This document shows positions 37,429 to 49,042 of a DNA stretch of 64,000 nucleotides, piece after piece. A program made the position numbers and the translations under genes. Numbering within the stretch: the stretch's first letter is position 1; each line of letters opens with the position of its first letter. Below the pieces are notes generated by a model that saw nothing but the letters and a program-made list of their open reading frames with translations, did no database searches and was not told the DNA's origin. The stretch is taken from the NCBI RefSeq assembly GCF_000204055.1, contig NW_006768778.1, positions 887,999-951,998 of the forward strand, read 5' to 3'. This DNA is from Melampsora larici-populina 98AG31. Lineage: Eukaryota > Basidiomycota > Pucciniomycetes > Pucciniales > Melampsoraceae.

Positions 37429-40097
37429 TTAAACGTATGCAGGTGGGCCACGAAGAGCAGCGGAGTAGTCAGGTGGAGCACAAAGCCACGCTTCTCCATC
37501 ACCGCCTAGCGAAGGTTCAGCAGCTTCGACAGCTCGTCTCATATCATCTTCTTCCTCTGCACGACGTTGAGCACCGGGTGAAGGAGGTTGAAGCGAACGA
37601 GAAGGATCATTTGCAAGTCTGCGTTCGGCTTCAGGTGACACCAAGCAAGCCAATGTAGGTTCGGCAACTGAACCAATGACGATGGGGCAACGGAGAGTAC
37701 GAATCTTTCCAGGGAATGAAGGAAGTCGTGAGTGAGTTGAGTTGCCCATGAAGATTCCTGAATTGTGATGAGAAAGATGTAAAAGGGAACTTGAACTCGA
37801 ACTCGATCCAGATGCCGAGGTGGATGCTGAAGTAGATGCAACTGGTGATAAGTTGACAGGTAAGGATTGATGATGTCGGTGACTAGGTCTTTCTACTGGA
37901 AATGGGTTGGTGAGACTACCACCGGTGATCGAGCTGGACTTTGGCACAGATGCCTTGGTAAAGGTGTGTGGAGCAGGAATGGTGAATTCATCACCTAGGA
38001 CAGATTGAATTTCGGATAGAGTATCACCAAGGATTCCTTCAGTACAGCCTTCAGGAACTCGAGCAAATCCAACTTCAATAACAATTGAAAAACGGGTAGA
38101 AACGTGTAAGTGACGACCGTATTCCTTTTCAACAGGTGCTCTGCGTCTGAAAGCCGGTGAGAACCATGAAGAACCGGAAACAGGGTGGTGGTCTAAAGTC
38201 GGAGCTGGACAAGGTTCAAGGTCCAAGGCTGTCGAGTATCCGTGGTTCCATCCGAGTTCACCATCGGCAAGGAGAGGAATAGCCAAATCTCTGATCAAAA
38301 CTTCACACTCTTCCATTGGGTTGGCGTGTGGACGTAAATGGTACGGGATGTAACTAAGAGGCATAGGTTAGTGAATTGGTCAAAGAGATATATAATTGAA
38401 ATCTGAAAGAGCTTACCCCCATCGAGAGCAAATTTCTTTCTCCTCTTTCATATGGTTGGCGAGCATAGCTTCGTCACCCAATAACAACTCAGAAGCCTCA
38501 TTTAACCAATCCTTCTTACTGTCACGTACATATACCGATCGGATCAAACTGATTCGGACATAGAGATCGGTGGGGACCAAGGGACGATCGATGATAGAGA
38601 TAGTGACGGGAATAGTTGCTTGAGATGCAGGACTATAAGATGAAGAAGGGAGAGTAGGAATTACAACGTGAGTGGCTGTGGAAGCGGCGGCAGCGGCGGC
38701 AACTGCCTGAGGTCCATGCATTTGAGAAGTGATCGCCGCGATGGCTCTCTTGCGTGGAGCAGGAGTGGGGTCTGAACCAGTAGGACCGTTAGATCCCTCA
38801 GGGCGACCAAGAGATATGGCACGCTTGAGGCCTTCCCACATTCCACCCCAAGGACTGATGCCATTCATGGAGCGATCTTCCCAAACGAGTCTTGGAAGCT
38901 TGGGTGCTCCGCTGGGTAAAGTGGCTGGCATGATGTCGAATGGAACTGTGAAGACTTTGCAATGGATGGGTTGACCAGTGGTAACATCAGTTGCCCGTGA
39001 CCATAGTGCAAGAGACATGGTGTATGAAATTTTGAAGCTATCACATGTGAATGATGGCGGACTGGAAGCACGGAAAGATTTGTAAATTAGCATAGCATCA
39101 GCTGGTAGGATTCTGAGTTGAACAAAACTTACAGTTTCTCAGAAGCAGGAATCTTCATACTCAATGGGAGGATATATGTACCGGGTGGTAAAATTCCTTG
39201 TCCATCACAAGTGGCCATACTACCACCGGCGGCGTTAGTTGCATACTCTGCATCAGCTTTCCAGGTATCGAGTCCGTGAGACAAATCTGTGACAAAGTCG
39301 ACAACAACACGCTGTGATCGCCATTTGCGGGAGCCAGATCGAAGGTCACGAGCTTGGCGTCCTGTGGCACGATCGACGACTGGTACACTGACAACACCGG
39401 TAACACCGAGAGTCATTCCACCAATGAGACTTAATGGAAGTCCGCCGGCAGAAGAGTGTACCTTCAATTGAGGTGAGAATCCAACACGTTGAAGGGGAAA
39501 GAAGGCTGGTGGGGCTGTTCCATCGGCTTCTTGCTCGCCTTCAAACTGAGAACGGTAGATTGCGCCGGTGAATGCAACAGAAAGACTGAAAGCGCTCTGA
39601 TCCCAACGATCCTGAGGAGGTAAGATCATTGGCGTAGAAATCGCATCACGAATGTAGCCTGGAAAGGCTTCGGCAGAATTGGCAGGCGCCAAGACAGCTG
39701 GTGAAGGGCTCTGAGCAGAAGCGTCGTTGAAAGTAGGAGAGCTGATGGAAGAAAGAACTGTGTTTGTGCTCGGGATGGATTCTTGAGTAGGACCGAAGCT
39801 AGTACCAGTCGGTGAGATACTGCTACCAGAATTGAGCTCATTAAGTGGCGAAAGAGAACAAGGGCGAGTGGCGATTATTTGGGTCTTGACAGAGTCCCGC
39901 TCAACGGGTTCGAGCCAAGAAGACATGTTACAAGCACTGTCGGCGATTGAAGCGCAGAGCAGTGGGGATGAGCTAGGTACACTCGAGGAACCTGCCTCAA
40001 TGATGGCATCGTTGGATGAAGCAGCCCATGCGTCAGGGAAGGCGAGTCGACTGGGAGAGAAAGCTCCAGAAAGGCTTGGGGAAAGAATTGTAGACAT
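37429..40097 (-). CDS. Alpha-arrestin-like protein with C-terminal PPxY motifs, 844 aa
   Basis: Alpha-arrestins bind plasma-membrane transporters and recruit a Rsp5/NEDD4-type ubiquitin ligase to trigger endocytosis. Three exons phase exactly: 40097-39133, 39061-38417 and 38353-37429 (2535 nt, 845 codons with the stop). The arrestin core is marked by GILPPGTYILPLSMKIPA followed by LPPSFTCDSFKISYTMSL, the typical strand pair and proline turn. Upstream is a Ser/Pro-rich N-terminal region with an arrestin-N-like segment. The last 20 residues contain APPDY and GPPAYV, two PY motifs that bind WW domains. An in-frame extension to 40151 without a better start exists; I chose the ATG at 40097 (MSTILSPSLSG). 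Ser-rich linkers suggest phosphorylation control. Confidence 0.85.
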
Positions 40098-42059
40098 TGA
40101 GGATGATCTAAGCTGTTTCAAAAATGTGTCACAAATTCTTGTAAACCTCAAGAAGATGCAAAAAATAATTTGAGGAGTTTCAATTTGAGTGACGAAGGTT
40201 GTCCAGCGGTTGATAAGCCTTCAAACCTGTGTGAGGCTACGCGATTATATTGGTTTGAAAAAAGATGCCGAGCGAAGCGGTGGAAGAGCAAAGGGGAGCA
40301 GTCAACGTCGCAGATGATAGAGCCGATCCCAAGGAGTATATGGAAATTGAAAGATATGCTAAGAAGAACGAAAATAAGATATGTATGTAGACACAAGGAG
40401 AATATGAAAGACCCGAGGTAAGGTATACCAGGGATAGAAGAACAAGTAGTCAAGCAAATGAAAAACGAGAATAGATTGGATTCCAAGTGAACGGGGGGAA
40501 TGGGATGATGTTCCATAACACAAAGATGGAATTATATAACTTGACCGACTCGATTAACACCCGATTAGTATGAAGCACGCGAAATCTAGCGATGACGATG
40601 AAGAGGTCGCCTAGTGATAATTTTGAACCCTAAAGTCCAATCCATCCTCGTCCAATTCTCTCTCATTGCCACGGTCTCTAGCTGCGCCAAATAGGATAAG
40701 GATGATATGAGCGACGGTGGAATTGGGTGAGAAAGTTTGACTTCGCACACTCAAGGAAATCTAGATTCATATCCAACTTAGTCCAAATTGATCTATTAAT
40801 TGCTATGGGCCATTCCCTACGATGTGATGAGCGTTTCATTTGTTCTTGGACAGGACTTGACGCTCGATGTTGTTTTGTTTCGATATTATTTCTACCTTGG
40901 TAGCCATGGTGGTTGTTAAGGAAACAAGCGCAATACTTTTCTATTCATCTCAAAATTTCATCATAAATCAATCGCATACGATCTTTCAGAGTCTATATTG
41001 TTATACTTCACAAATGACTCAACTTGAAAGAGGTTGAGTCCAGCGAACAGCATTCTCAAGCAGAGTTCACCTTGCAAATCTCTCGTCGATGGGAACCTGT
41101 CAAAACAACACCCGACCAGTCTCTCCTCCTTGCTTCAAACCGCATGATGATGTACGCCTCGGTCGCTATCGTCTGTATCTGGAGCGGCAAGGAAGACAGT
41201 CTACAGGATTACCCCTTGATAACTTGCTTCATATTTCCTGAACACCTTGCCTTCAGAGGTACTGATTGGATCAAGTACTTCCCAGGCGTCCATCGGAAAC
41301 AGCTTCCCGAGATCGGCGGCTTCTCTCGCTTAAACAACAGCTTATGCAGGCTCAAAAATCATCCCTTCGAGTTCAGCTCAAAGAATGGCACGAGCCGAGA
41401 TGTACAATGATTTTCTCGACTCACTTTCACCTTCAGTAATTCATTCATACGTTTCGTGGCTTTGACCTGACGCACCCCTCACAATTTTCGACAAGTGATG
41501 AAAATTTTATATCTTTCAAAAAACGTTCTTTTTTATTCTTTATTCATGCACTATCTCAAGATTTGTGTACAGAAAAATGCTACAGGCTTAGCAGATTTAT
41601 GGGATCGTGGTGCGAAGTTGAACAGAGGTGCACGAAAACCAGTATAGCTTGTTATCTATCATCAGGCTATGAAGACAACTGTCTACAGTTGTTCAAGGCT
41701 ACTCGACTCTCGAGTCTCGACCAAAGCCGCTCCGCCAAAATGGAAGTCAATCACACGACGTATCTCGTCTTGAATGACTTGATGTTGGTGACTTACTGCA
41801 TTACATTGTCACTGACGGGTTGGAATTTTCCGTCGCCTATTTTACCACACATCTTTGATGATGTCATAGGCTCTTGACTGTTTTCTGATTTCATCGCATT
41901 GCGCTTACTCTCGTCGATATTTATCATCTCCGAGTTATCATCATTTCTGACGCGTATCTTTTTTGCGTTCAAAATCATCATTCCAGCAAACCAAAGCAAA
42001 TAGCAATCAAAGAAGTATTTTTTTATTAGAAAAAGTAATTGTTTTGGTTTTGATTTAAA
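40098..42059. other. Intergenic; unassigned open frames
   Basis: The 5' flank of the arrestin gene, then about 1.5 kb without a recognisable product. A plus frame 41024-41410 (128 codons) and another at 41563-41877 are open and have mixed composition but no domain, signal peptide or clear intron that I can defend. They could be parts of a young or decayed gene. Confidence 0.35.
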
Positions 42060-45000
42060 AACCCGTTATCAGTTCCACTTGAATGAGTGATGGTAGCTTT
42101 GATTTCAATGCAGCAGCGCTGGTTGCCAAAAAATTGGCCACCCTCACCAATAATATGTTTCAGGGGGCAGTTCCCACAATTTCACAATGTGGGATTTGAT
42201 TGTCCTTTCACAGATCCTGCCCTACAATGCTCCAAACTGGTACTGTCAATGGTCCACATTTGCATCTAACTTGGTCAAAATGGATCAGGACTCTGATTGT
42301 CCCATTTGTTAAAATAAGGTCTGGTGCCTACCAGACCTGTTTTGTCAAAAAAAGATCCTAGCTCTATCTTCAATATATTGTACAATAAAAAGTATCCACA
42401 TGATATCATCATTAACAGTATACAATGTGGTGCTTGATCTAATATCCAGCAAGAAAACCAATTCCATATCCTGAGGCAACAAGAGATTGACAATGCTCAA
42501 ACTGTGAGAAACATTTTGGATTCTCAAGTCCAGGGCAGGAATCCAAGATCTAAATCCTCTTCTCCTATTGTTCTGAAAAACTTAATAATAAAGGAACAGA
42601 GAAAGATGTTGAAAGTGATCCAGATGGATATCAATCTTCTGAATGGAAAGAAATCAAAAATGGAAAAGAGATGGGATTGGACCAAAAGGAACATTTCTGG
42701 TCCTAGATGAAGGGGTTGTTATACACCAAGCACAATCAGGTTTTTGAATGCTACTAGAGGAGACACTCCAAATATCACAAAAGCTGTCCAAGAATTCAAT
42801 GATCATGTTAAACCAAAAAACTTGTCAAAGAATCTGTTGAAGGAACTTCTTCTGGGATAATATATATTTATCTTCAACATGGAGAATTTGTGGCTTCCAA
42901 AAACCAAAAATGGCCATGCAGCTGCCCTTACCGTGGCTGGTAAAAACAAAGACCTCCAGTTACAGAACAAGATGCAATTTTCAAAAATCAACAACTTACA
43001 AGAATTATTCTTCTATTTTGACATCTTACACAAACTTACCAAGAAACTTTTCCTAGTTGCTATGAAGATTTCTTCAAATATGCAAAATTCATCAAAAGCC
43101 AATTGGACTTTTGTGGTGGCTTTCAATGCAGTTCTTCAAAAAGAATTTTCAATTGAACCAAGTCTGTCATTTTCATGGAACCATGAATCTTTGTCAAACA
43201 TCAAGACAAGGTTCATGTCAAAAGATTTTGAAGTCCACACTCCAGTGGCTTCTACTAGCAGCCAGTAGCCTACTCAGTTGTCATTTCATTAAAGACAAAA
43301 CAATCAACATCAAAACCATTCATCATCACAACAGAATTCACCATTATACTACAACCACCTTTCAAACACAAAGGTATTTATCCAGTTGTGGACACAGTAA
43401 TATGGGCAAGCAGGAACAGTTTTTTTGCTCATAATCTGGGAGAGCAGCAAGTTTTGGATTGCCCCCATATCCATCAATATGTTGGGGTTTTCTATTTTGC
43501 TTCTTTATTTTTTGTCTGGGTCTTTTGATCCAAAACTCAAACTGACATCTGACATCTGAGGATACTTTCAGAATGTTGAAGGGTGTAGGAAGCAGCATAC
43601 AGAGAAAGACTACATTTGAAGAAACTGACAATGAAATATATACAGATGGGTGGGTATTTCTTTTGATTTACCTTCATTTTCCAATTTTTAGGAAATTTTT
43701 GAAGCCTTTGTCTTTTTATTCCTCAGTTATTGGACTATGTTGAATTAGTTGCTGACATCTGAACAATTTATTCAAGCTGTCAGGAAGTGAAGTGCAAACT
43801 GATGAAGCTGATTTCATGGTAACAGACATATCACAAAGCTTTCTGTGAGGTTACATCTGGGATGGAGTTGATACTTTAGGATCTTCTCCAGAAATCAACT
43901 TTAGTATCAATACCAAACCATTCCTGGATGCTCCCCCATTTTCCAGAGAAAAACATGCCAGCTTTACACACAAACAAAATCCATGTTCACTTAAAATCAT
44001 CACACCTATTGAGGTCATCAACCTAGAAACATTGCTAGTTCAACATCCAAATATAACTTTGGTAAACATGGTTCTGGAAGGCTTCTTCTTTACCATCCAT
44101 TGAAATTGTAGAAATCCCAAATCATACTTTATGTGAAGTGGATCAAACTTTACTGGAAGAACAAGACCAAGATGGAATCAACAAGGGAAGATATTCAGAA
44201 GAATTCTTGATTCTTCTGGAAGGTATGAAATTCATTCTCTTGCTTATGGTGTTAGAAAATATTCAATACAAATGTGAGTCTGTTTGAATGTAAGCACCAA
44301 ATGCTGTAATAATTAAGAAAGACGTCAAGCCTACTTATGAATCCCTCAAGAACTCTATCCCTCATATTATTCAAATGACAAAGGGATTTGGTGAAGCAGT
44401 TTTGATCCAGTATGCTGTTAAAAAGGCTTTGCATTCAATGTCAGCTCCTTCAAATGATGAAAATTAGAGGTAAACAATGAGTTGATCATAATTTGACATT
44501 TGGTTCCTCAGTGTCTCCATACATTTGGTGTGGGGTATTTTATCTGTTCTTTGGATTTCAGAGTTTGTGTATAATATAATCTACATGATGGACATGATGG
44601 ACAACATTTTGGTGAATTTGTTCTGTTCAGAAACTTTGTTCCTTTTAAAGAACACTGGATTTCTTTACCTCATGCTAGATTATTGAATCTTTTAAATATT
44701 GTGGGGATTCAAATATGGGTCTGAAGACAGAAATTTACGGCACAACCATCAAGATTATTGGTCATGTTGTTGACTCAGAAAGAACACTTTTCTTGGAACC
44801 AAACAAGAAAGTACTCTTGGTTCAAAAACACAATGTTTTGTAATGCCAACACATTCATTAAAGGAATGACAAGCATTGTTAGGTTCTGCATCTTGGTCTT
44901 GCAATTCAATTCCTAGATGTTGTTTTGCTTTACAAAGATTGTGTGGGGTCCTCTGGATCATCAAATGATGGATGAGTATATGGAGAAAAAGAACTCTTAC

Positions 45001-46960
45001 CAGACTTGCAAAAATGGCAACTTGTCTCTTCCAACTGGTGTGCCAGCTGTAGTATGCCATTTTGCTCCCAAACTTTATGGTGGCAATAAAGGTATTACTT
45101 CTGTACCAGAAAAAATCATTCAACAGATGATTCAAAAATTTTATGCCAATTGCCAAGACTTGTTTGTTGTATCTCCAGAACCCTTCAACACCTTGATCAA
45201 GAATTTGATGTCTGATCTAGGGGAGTCTACAGATCAGCTTGACATGAACAATGTTTGGATTCTATTTGAACAACAGCATGAAGTCTTGAGTAATTTCACA
45301 GTCTCAGACAAGTTGTTGTACTGTCAAAATACCATGAACAATATAAATTCAAACCCCCTAATGGGGGTTTCAAGTTTGGTTTTGTTACTTTGTTGTTGAA
45401 AATTCAGACAAGTCATCCATAAACAAATCTTTGTAAAACCAAAATATTTCTGATTTTGGACACATAAACAGGTGTCCCAAATTAAAAAAATATGCATATT
45501 TTACAACACGGGGCAAGTTGTTGGGGAGTATCAGAAGGGTTGTGCAATAACTTAGTGGCTAACTGGTAGCCACCAGACCTGTTCATTTCTATACACACAG
45601 CCTTTCCCATTTCAGACTTAATGGCTGACTTCCCATATATCCACCCAAAGGAGATATCAAAACACTGAAGAACCATCAGAATTGGACAACAAGCTCCCTC
45701 TCTTCTTGCAAGGCCTTGAGCAAGGTGAGATGAGAAAAATGAAAGGCTTATTATTGGCTTCTTCATTCATCGCATGTGTCCATTTATGCACTTCTTTGAA
45801 TAAACTTCTTTTTGAACAAATAACATTTGGTCAAAACGTAGTTTTTCTTGTGCTCATTGATTTAAGCAATGGCTGGGTGAAATTCATTCTATATCTCTTA
45901 TATCCAAATGGGTATGTGTTGGGTCCTTGAGCCCTCTTTGCCTAGGCTTGCGGGTACACAGCAGGAGTTGAAGGTACGGATGAATCAAATGTGAAATAAG
46001 GCCAATTATTTGATGGTTGTGAACAGATGTCACACACATTCACATTTTGTACAACAGAGTGTCAGACAACACACTGTGGGGTAGATGTCACACAGCTCTT
46101 AGCCGCTAACAGATAGTGGCTAATAAATTGCACAAGCACTCCGAGGTTCTGAGTTGTTGTAGTGTAAAAATATGTAAAAAACCTTCAATTTTAAACCCCC
46201 TATTGTACTGCACAATCACATACCATACTTTTACTGAAAATTTACTATAATGAAGTCAGGTGGTGGGCACAGAATCCTTTGTCTGAAATGAGCCCAAATA
46301 GCAGGGGGCGTGTGGGCGTGCCTTTTGAGCACAAAAACATGAAAGACATGAAAAAAATCTTGAAAACAGCAATCAAGGCTGTGATGAAGCTCAAACACAA
46401 ATGGAGTAGTGATGAAAGCTGTTTCAAGTCAGGATACCCACATTTTGAGATAACAATCAGAGAATGTTTTTGTTCATGAACTATTTTAAGGGTCCTGTGA
46501 CTCAGATGAGCAATTGATAGGAAAAATATCCTGAGTGGAGCTCATCTGTACGGCATTCTCTGGATTGAAAGTTGCACAGACCAAAATGACAATGTAAAGG
46601 GCTTCCTCTAGCCCAAGATTAGGCCCAAGAAGATCTTCTACGCTTCAGATGATCTCAGTCTTGCGTATGGGCGTGCCTTTTGACCCGCAGGATGTGCCGC
46701 GCCCACCACCTCTAAGGATATGCTCTGATGCAGTCCCAATTCACATGTCTCATTCCTACATTGATACAGCTGTTCCAACAAAGATTGATTTTTTTGAAAA
46801 TCTCACCAATGTGCAAAACCCGGGTTTTGTCCCTCACTTGATTTTGTCTCTCCGCTAATTGGAAGAATACAGGGAATAATAAACCTGTAATCAAGTTTTG
46901 TCTTTGGTTTTAGCGGCTGCGGAGACAACTTTCTCCAAAAAACAGGTGTCAACCTTTCTT
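42060..46960. repeat. Decayed repetitive block (old transposable element)
   Basis: About 4.9 kb of AT-rich DNA with short open frames scattered over both strands and no intact gene. Plus-strand frames at 42879-43268 and 44917-45399 are the longest, with composition like diluted transposon protein, but I cannot name a superfamily. Short phrases recur, such as GGGCGTGCCTTTTGA (46314 and 46669), CCAGACCTGTT (about 42330 and 45575) and TCTTAGCCGCTAA / TTTTAGCGGCTGCGG in inverted sense near 46100 and 46910. The texture resembles bases 1-1170 of the window. Confidence 0.4.
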
Positions 46961-46980
46961 GGAACGGCTGTAACAAGTTA

Positions 46981-48454
46981 CAGCTATTCCAGGAATTGGT
47001 GTCGTGGTCGCCCAAATTCCTGGTGTTTTTCCCCCCAGCGCCACTGGCAAATACAGGCAGTGCGCAGCGCAGCACAGCTGTAACGGGGAGTGGACTCGTA
47101 TATCCGGCAGCATTGGATGCCCTCCTCAACTGGCCCTGATACTTTGTTTGGGGTTGTTTGGATGGATCGATTCAGTGACCCACCGGATCGATCCATATCG
47201 CACTACATCATCCACCATATCCACCACCATACGATTTCCACCACCATATCATCTCCACCACAATACCGACCCAAGCTCACACATCAACACCTCAACACAA
47301 ACAATCGAACGCTGGATGGCCTTCCAATGTTTGGTTGATGTTGGCTTGCCCATTCAATCACCAACGGATTTGGTCATGCAATACCAACCAGACTTTCACT
47401 CAATCCACGAGATGACCGATTCATACCGGGCCCCCTCATCCCATAAAACGACAGCCTCCCTGACCGTTTTTCCCCTCAAGACACACATTATTGTCAGCAG
47501 ATTCAACAGGTACTCAACATCCTCACTCATCACTTTCAGTATGGTTAATAGCAAGGCTTCCAACGCACCTTCGTTAGTTTGGTTCCCTCCGATCCGTTCT
47601 TCATCTCATCGTTGTGATCTAATTTTCTTTTTATTTTTCATGTATGATAAGTCAGCTGTGCAGTCGAGATTCAAAACATGAGCAAAAAAAAAGGACCAAC
47701 CGAGGAAAACCAGCATGTTGGGGTTCAGAGCACCCGCTGCGTATAGATACTTAGCACGCTTCGAAGGACTTTGATTAGGGTGCACCGTTCGAGCTTTTTT
47801 GCGGGTCAGGTGGAGTCGATCCTTGAGGTCACTCGCAATGGTTTGTAAAGCAACCCATTCGCCGGTACGTCGATAAACTGCGAATCGATATTTGTCCAAG
47901 TACAGAGCAGGATTGCTGTCTAGTAACTCCAACATAAAATCTCTATCCTCATCATCCAGACGGGTAGTTCTTCCAAGGCGACGGTAATCTTCAGGGTTGC
48001 GGATTACTGAATAGGTACGTCGATATAAGGAGTGCCAACGGGAGATGGTTCGCGTGCTGACCGGAGACTTCAATAGCCGCCGCACTTGTTCAATCGTTTT
48101 GCCTGTGCGGAGATGCTGCACTGCCAGCACCTTGATGCCGACGTCATATGGACCGCGTCCGGATCGCATGTCTAGGATGGGGATGTGGAAGCGTCAGCGT
48201 CGTGGTTTTCTGAAAATGAAAAGGGAGAATAACGAACCAGAGAACAGGGAGGATGTTGAATGAAATTTTTGGATGTGGGAAAAAATCTGCGAGGCGAAAA
48301 TTTTCACACGGGTCTGTGTATCCGGCAGTTTGGGGTGTATCCGGCATTTCGGGGCTGAGCTGCTCTTCACCCCGCTGCGCCTGTATTGCCGGTGGCGCTG
48401 GGGGAAAAACACTAGGAATTTGGGCGACCACGACACCAATTCCTGGAATAGCTG
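46981..48454. mobile_element. Mariner-like element with about 80-bp terminal inverted repeats
   Basis: The left end reads CAGCTATTCCAGGAATTGG and its reverse complement forms the right end, both immediately flanked by TA (46979-46980 and 48455-48456), the target duplication of the Tc1/mariner superfamily. Inverted similarity extends about 80 bp through a CGCCCAAATTCCT(G/A)GTG stretch and a CAGCGCCAC(T/C)GGCAA stretch. Inside, TATCCGGCA-type motifs recur near both ends (about 47097, 48310 and 48330). The element carries a truncated transposase on the minus strand. Length is 1474 bp, normal for the group. Confidence 0.82.
47606..48169 (-). pseudogene. Truncated Tc1/mariner-like transposase (N-terminal part)
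   Basis: The frame encodes a helix-turn-helix DNA-binding region: DVGIKVLAVQHLRTGKTIEQ, then RTISRWHSLYRRTYS, and a second segment around RRLGRTTRLDDEDRDFMLEL. After NPNMLVFLG, where this family normally enters the DDE catalytic domain with its first Asp, the frame drifts into low-complexity sequence and ends. No catalytic triad is visible further along within the terminal repeats, so the protein is not functional. The remaining interior (about 47.1-47.6 kb) is Pro/His/Ser-coding-like in the other orientation and may be inserted or scrambled DNA. Confidence 0.75.
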
Positions 48455-48939
48455 TACCAACATCAAGAAATGACGAAAAACTCGTAATATACTTATATAC
48501 TATAAAAACTGAAGCAGTGACATGCGATGTGTGGGTGAGAATCCTAGGCTTAGTGTCTAGGGTTGATAATTTCTTAACCAGGGTTATGTATTGTGATTTT
48601 GAGGTAAGGTTCTTGAAGGGTCGCTGTTTGAATTGTTTTCGTCGATACCTGGGGGGCGTTTGGAGGGCAAGGGGATCAGTCGAAGTGAGGATTGTTTGAT
48701 TGAGGAGAATGAAAGTTTCTGAAGGTTTCTTTGCAAATTTGACTTCGAAGTTCATTGAGAGTCAAGGAGTGATCAAGACTGCATGTATTGTGCTTTTCGA
48801 TCCGGTTTTTGATTTTGTCCATTCAACGCCTCCTCGAGATCTGGCCTCCTCAGCCGTTCGTTCGATCGCAGGATTCTTGATACCGGAAAACGACATCGAT
48901 ACCTAGCGAGATTCATACGACCACCCGAACTATCGATAG
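48455..48939. other. Short spacer between mobile elements
   Basis: Contains no gene that I can support. A plus frame 48700-48906 and minus frames overlap each other and look like shadows. Confidence 0.4.
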
Positions 48940-49032
48940 TACAGTCATTTAAGAAGAGCTTGCCCCAAATTCCCCGCCAATTCGCTTGAGTTTTGCGGGC
49001 AATTTGGGGCAAGCTTTTCTTAAATGACTGTA
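48940..49032. mobile_element. Tc1/mariner-type MITE, best-preserved copy (93 bp)
   Basis: Near-perfect palindrome. The left arm is TACAGTCATTTAAGAAGAGC and the right arm TCTTAAATGACTGTA, with the CTTGCCCCAAATT / AATTTGGGGCAAG pair inside. Ends are TA followed by CAGT, the classical Tc1/mariner terminus, so TA is the presumed target duplication. It ends 10 bp before the ATG of the 548-aa gene and must lie in that gene's promoter or leader. Confidence 0.85.
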
Positions 49033-49042
49033 TCCTCACGAG

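Noticed and set aside
47004..47681. 225-codon plus frame inside the mariner-like element
   Set aside because: It starts within the terminal repeat, is His/Pro/Ser/Thr-rich, and has no transposase motif; the real transposase remnant is on the other strand.
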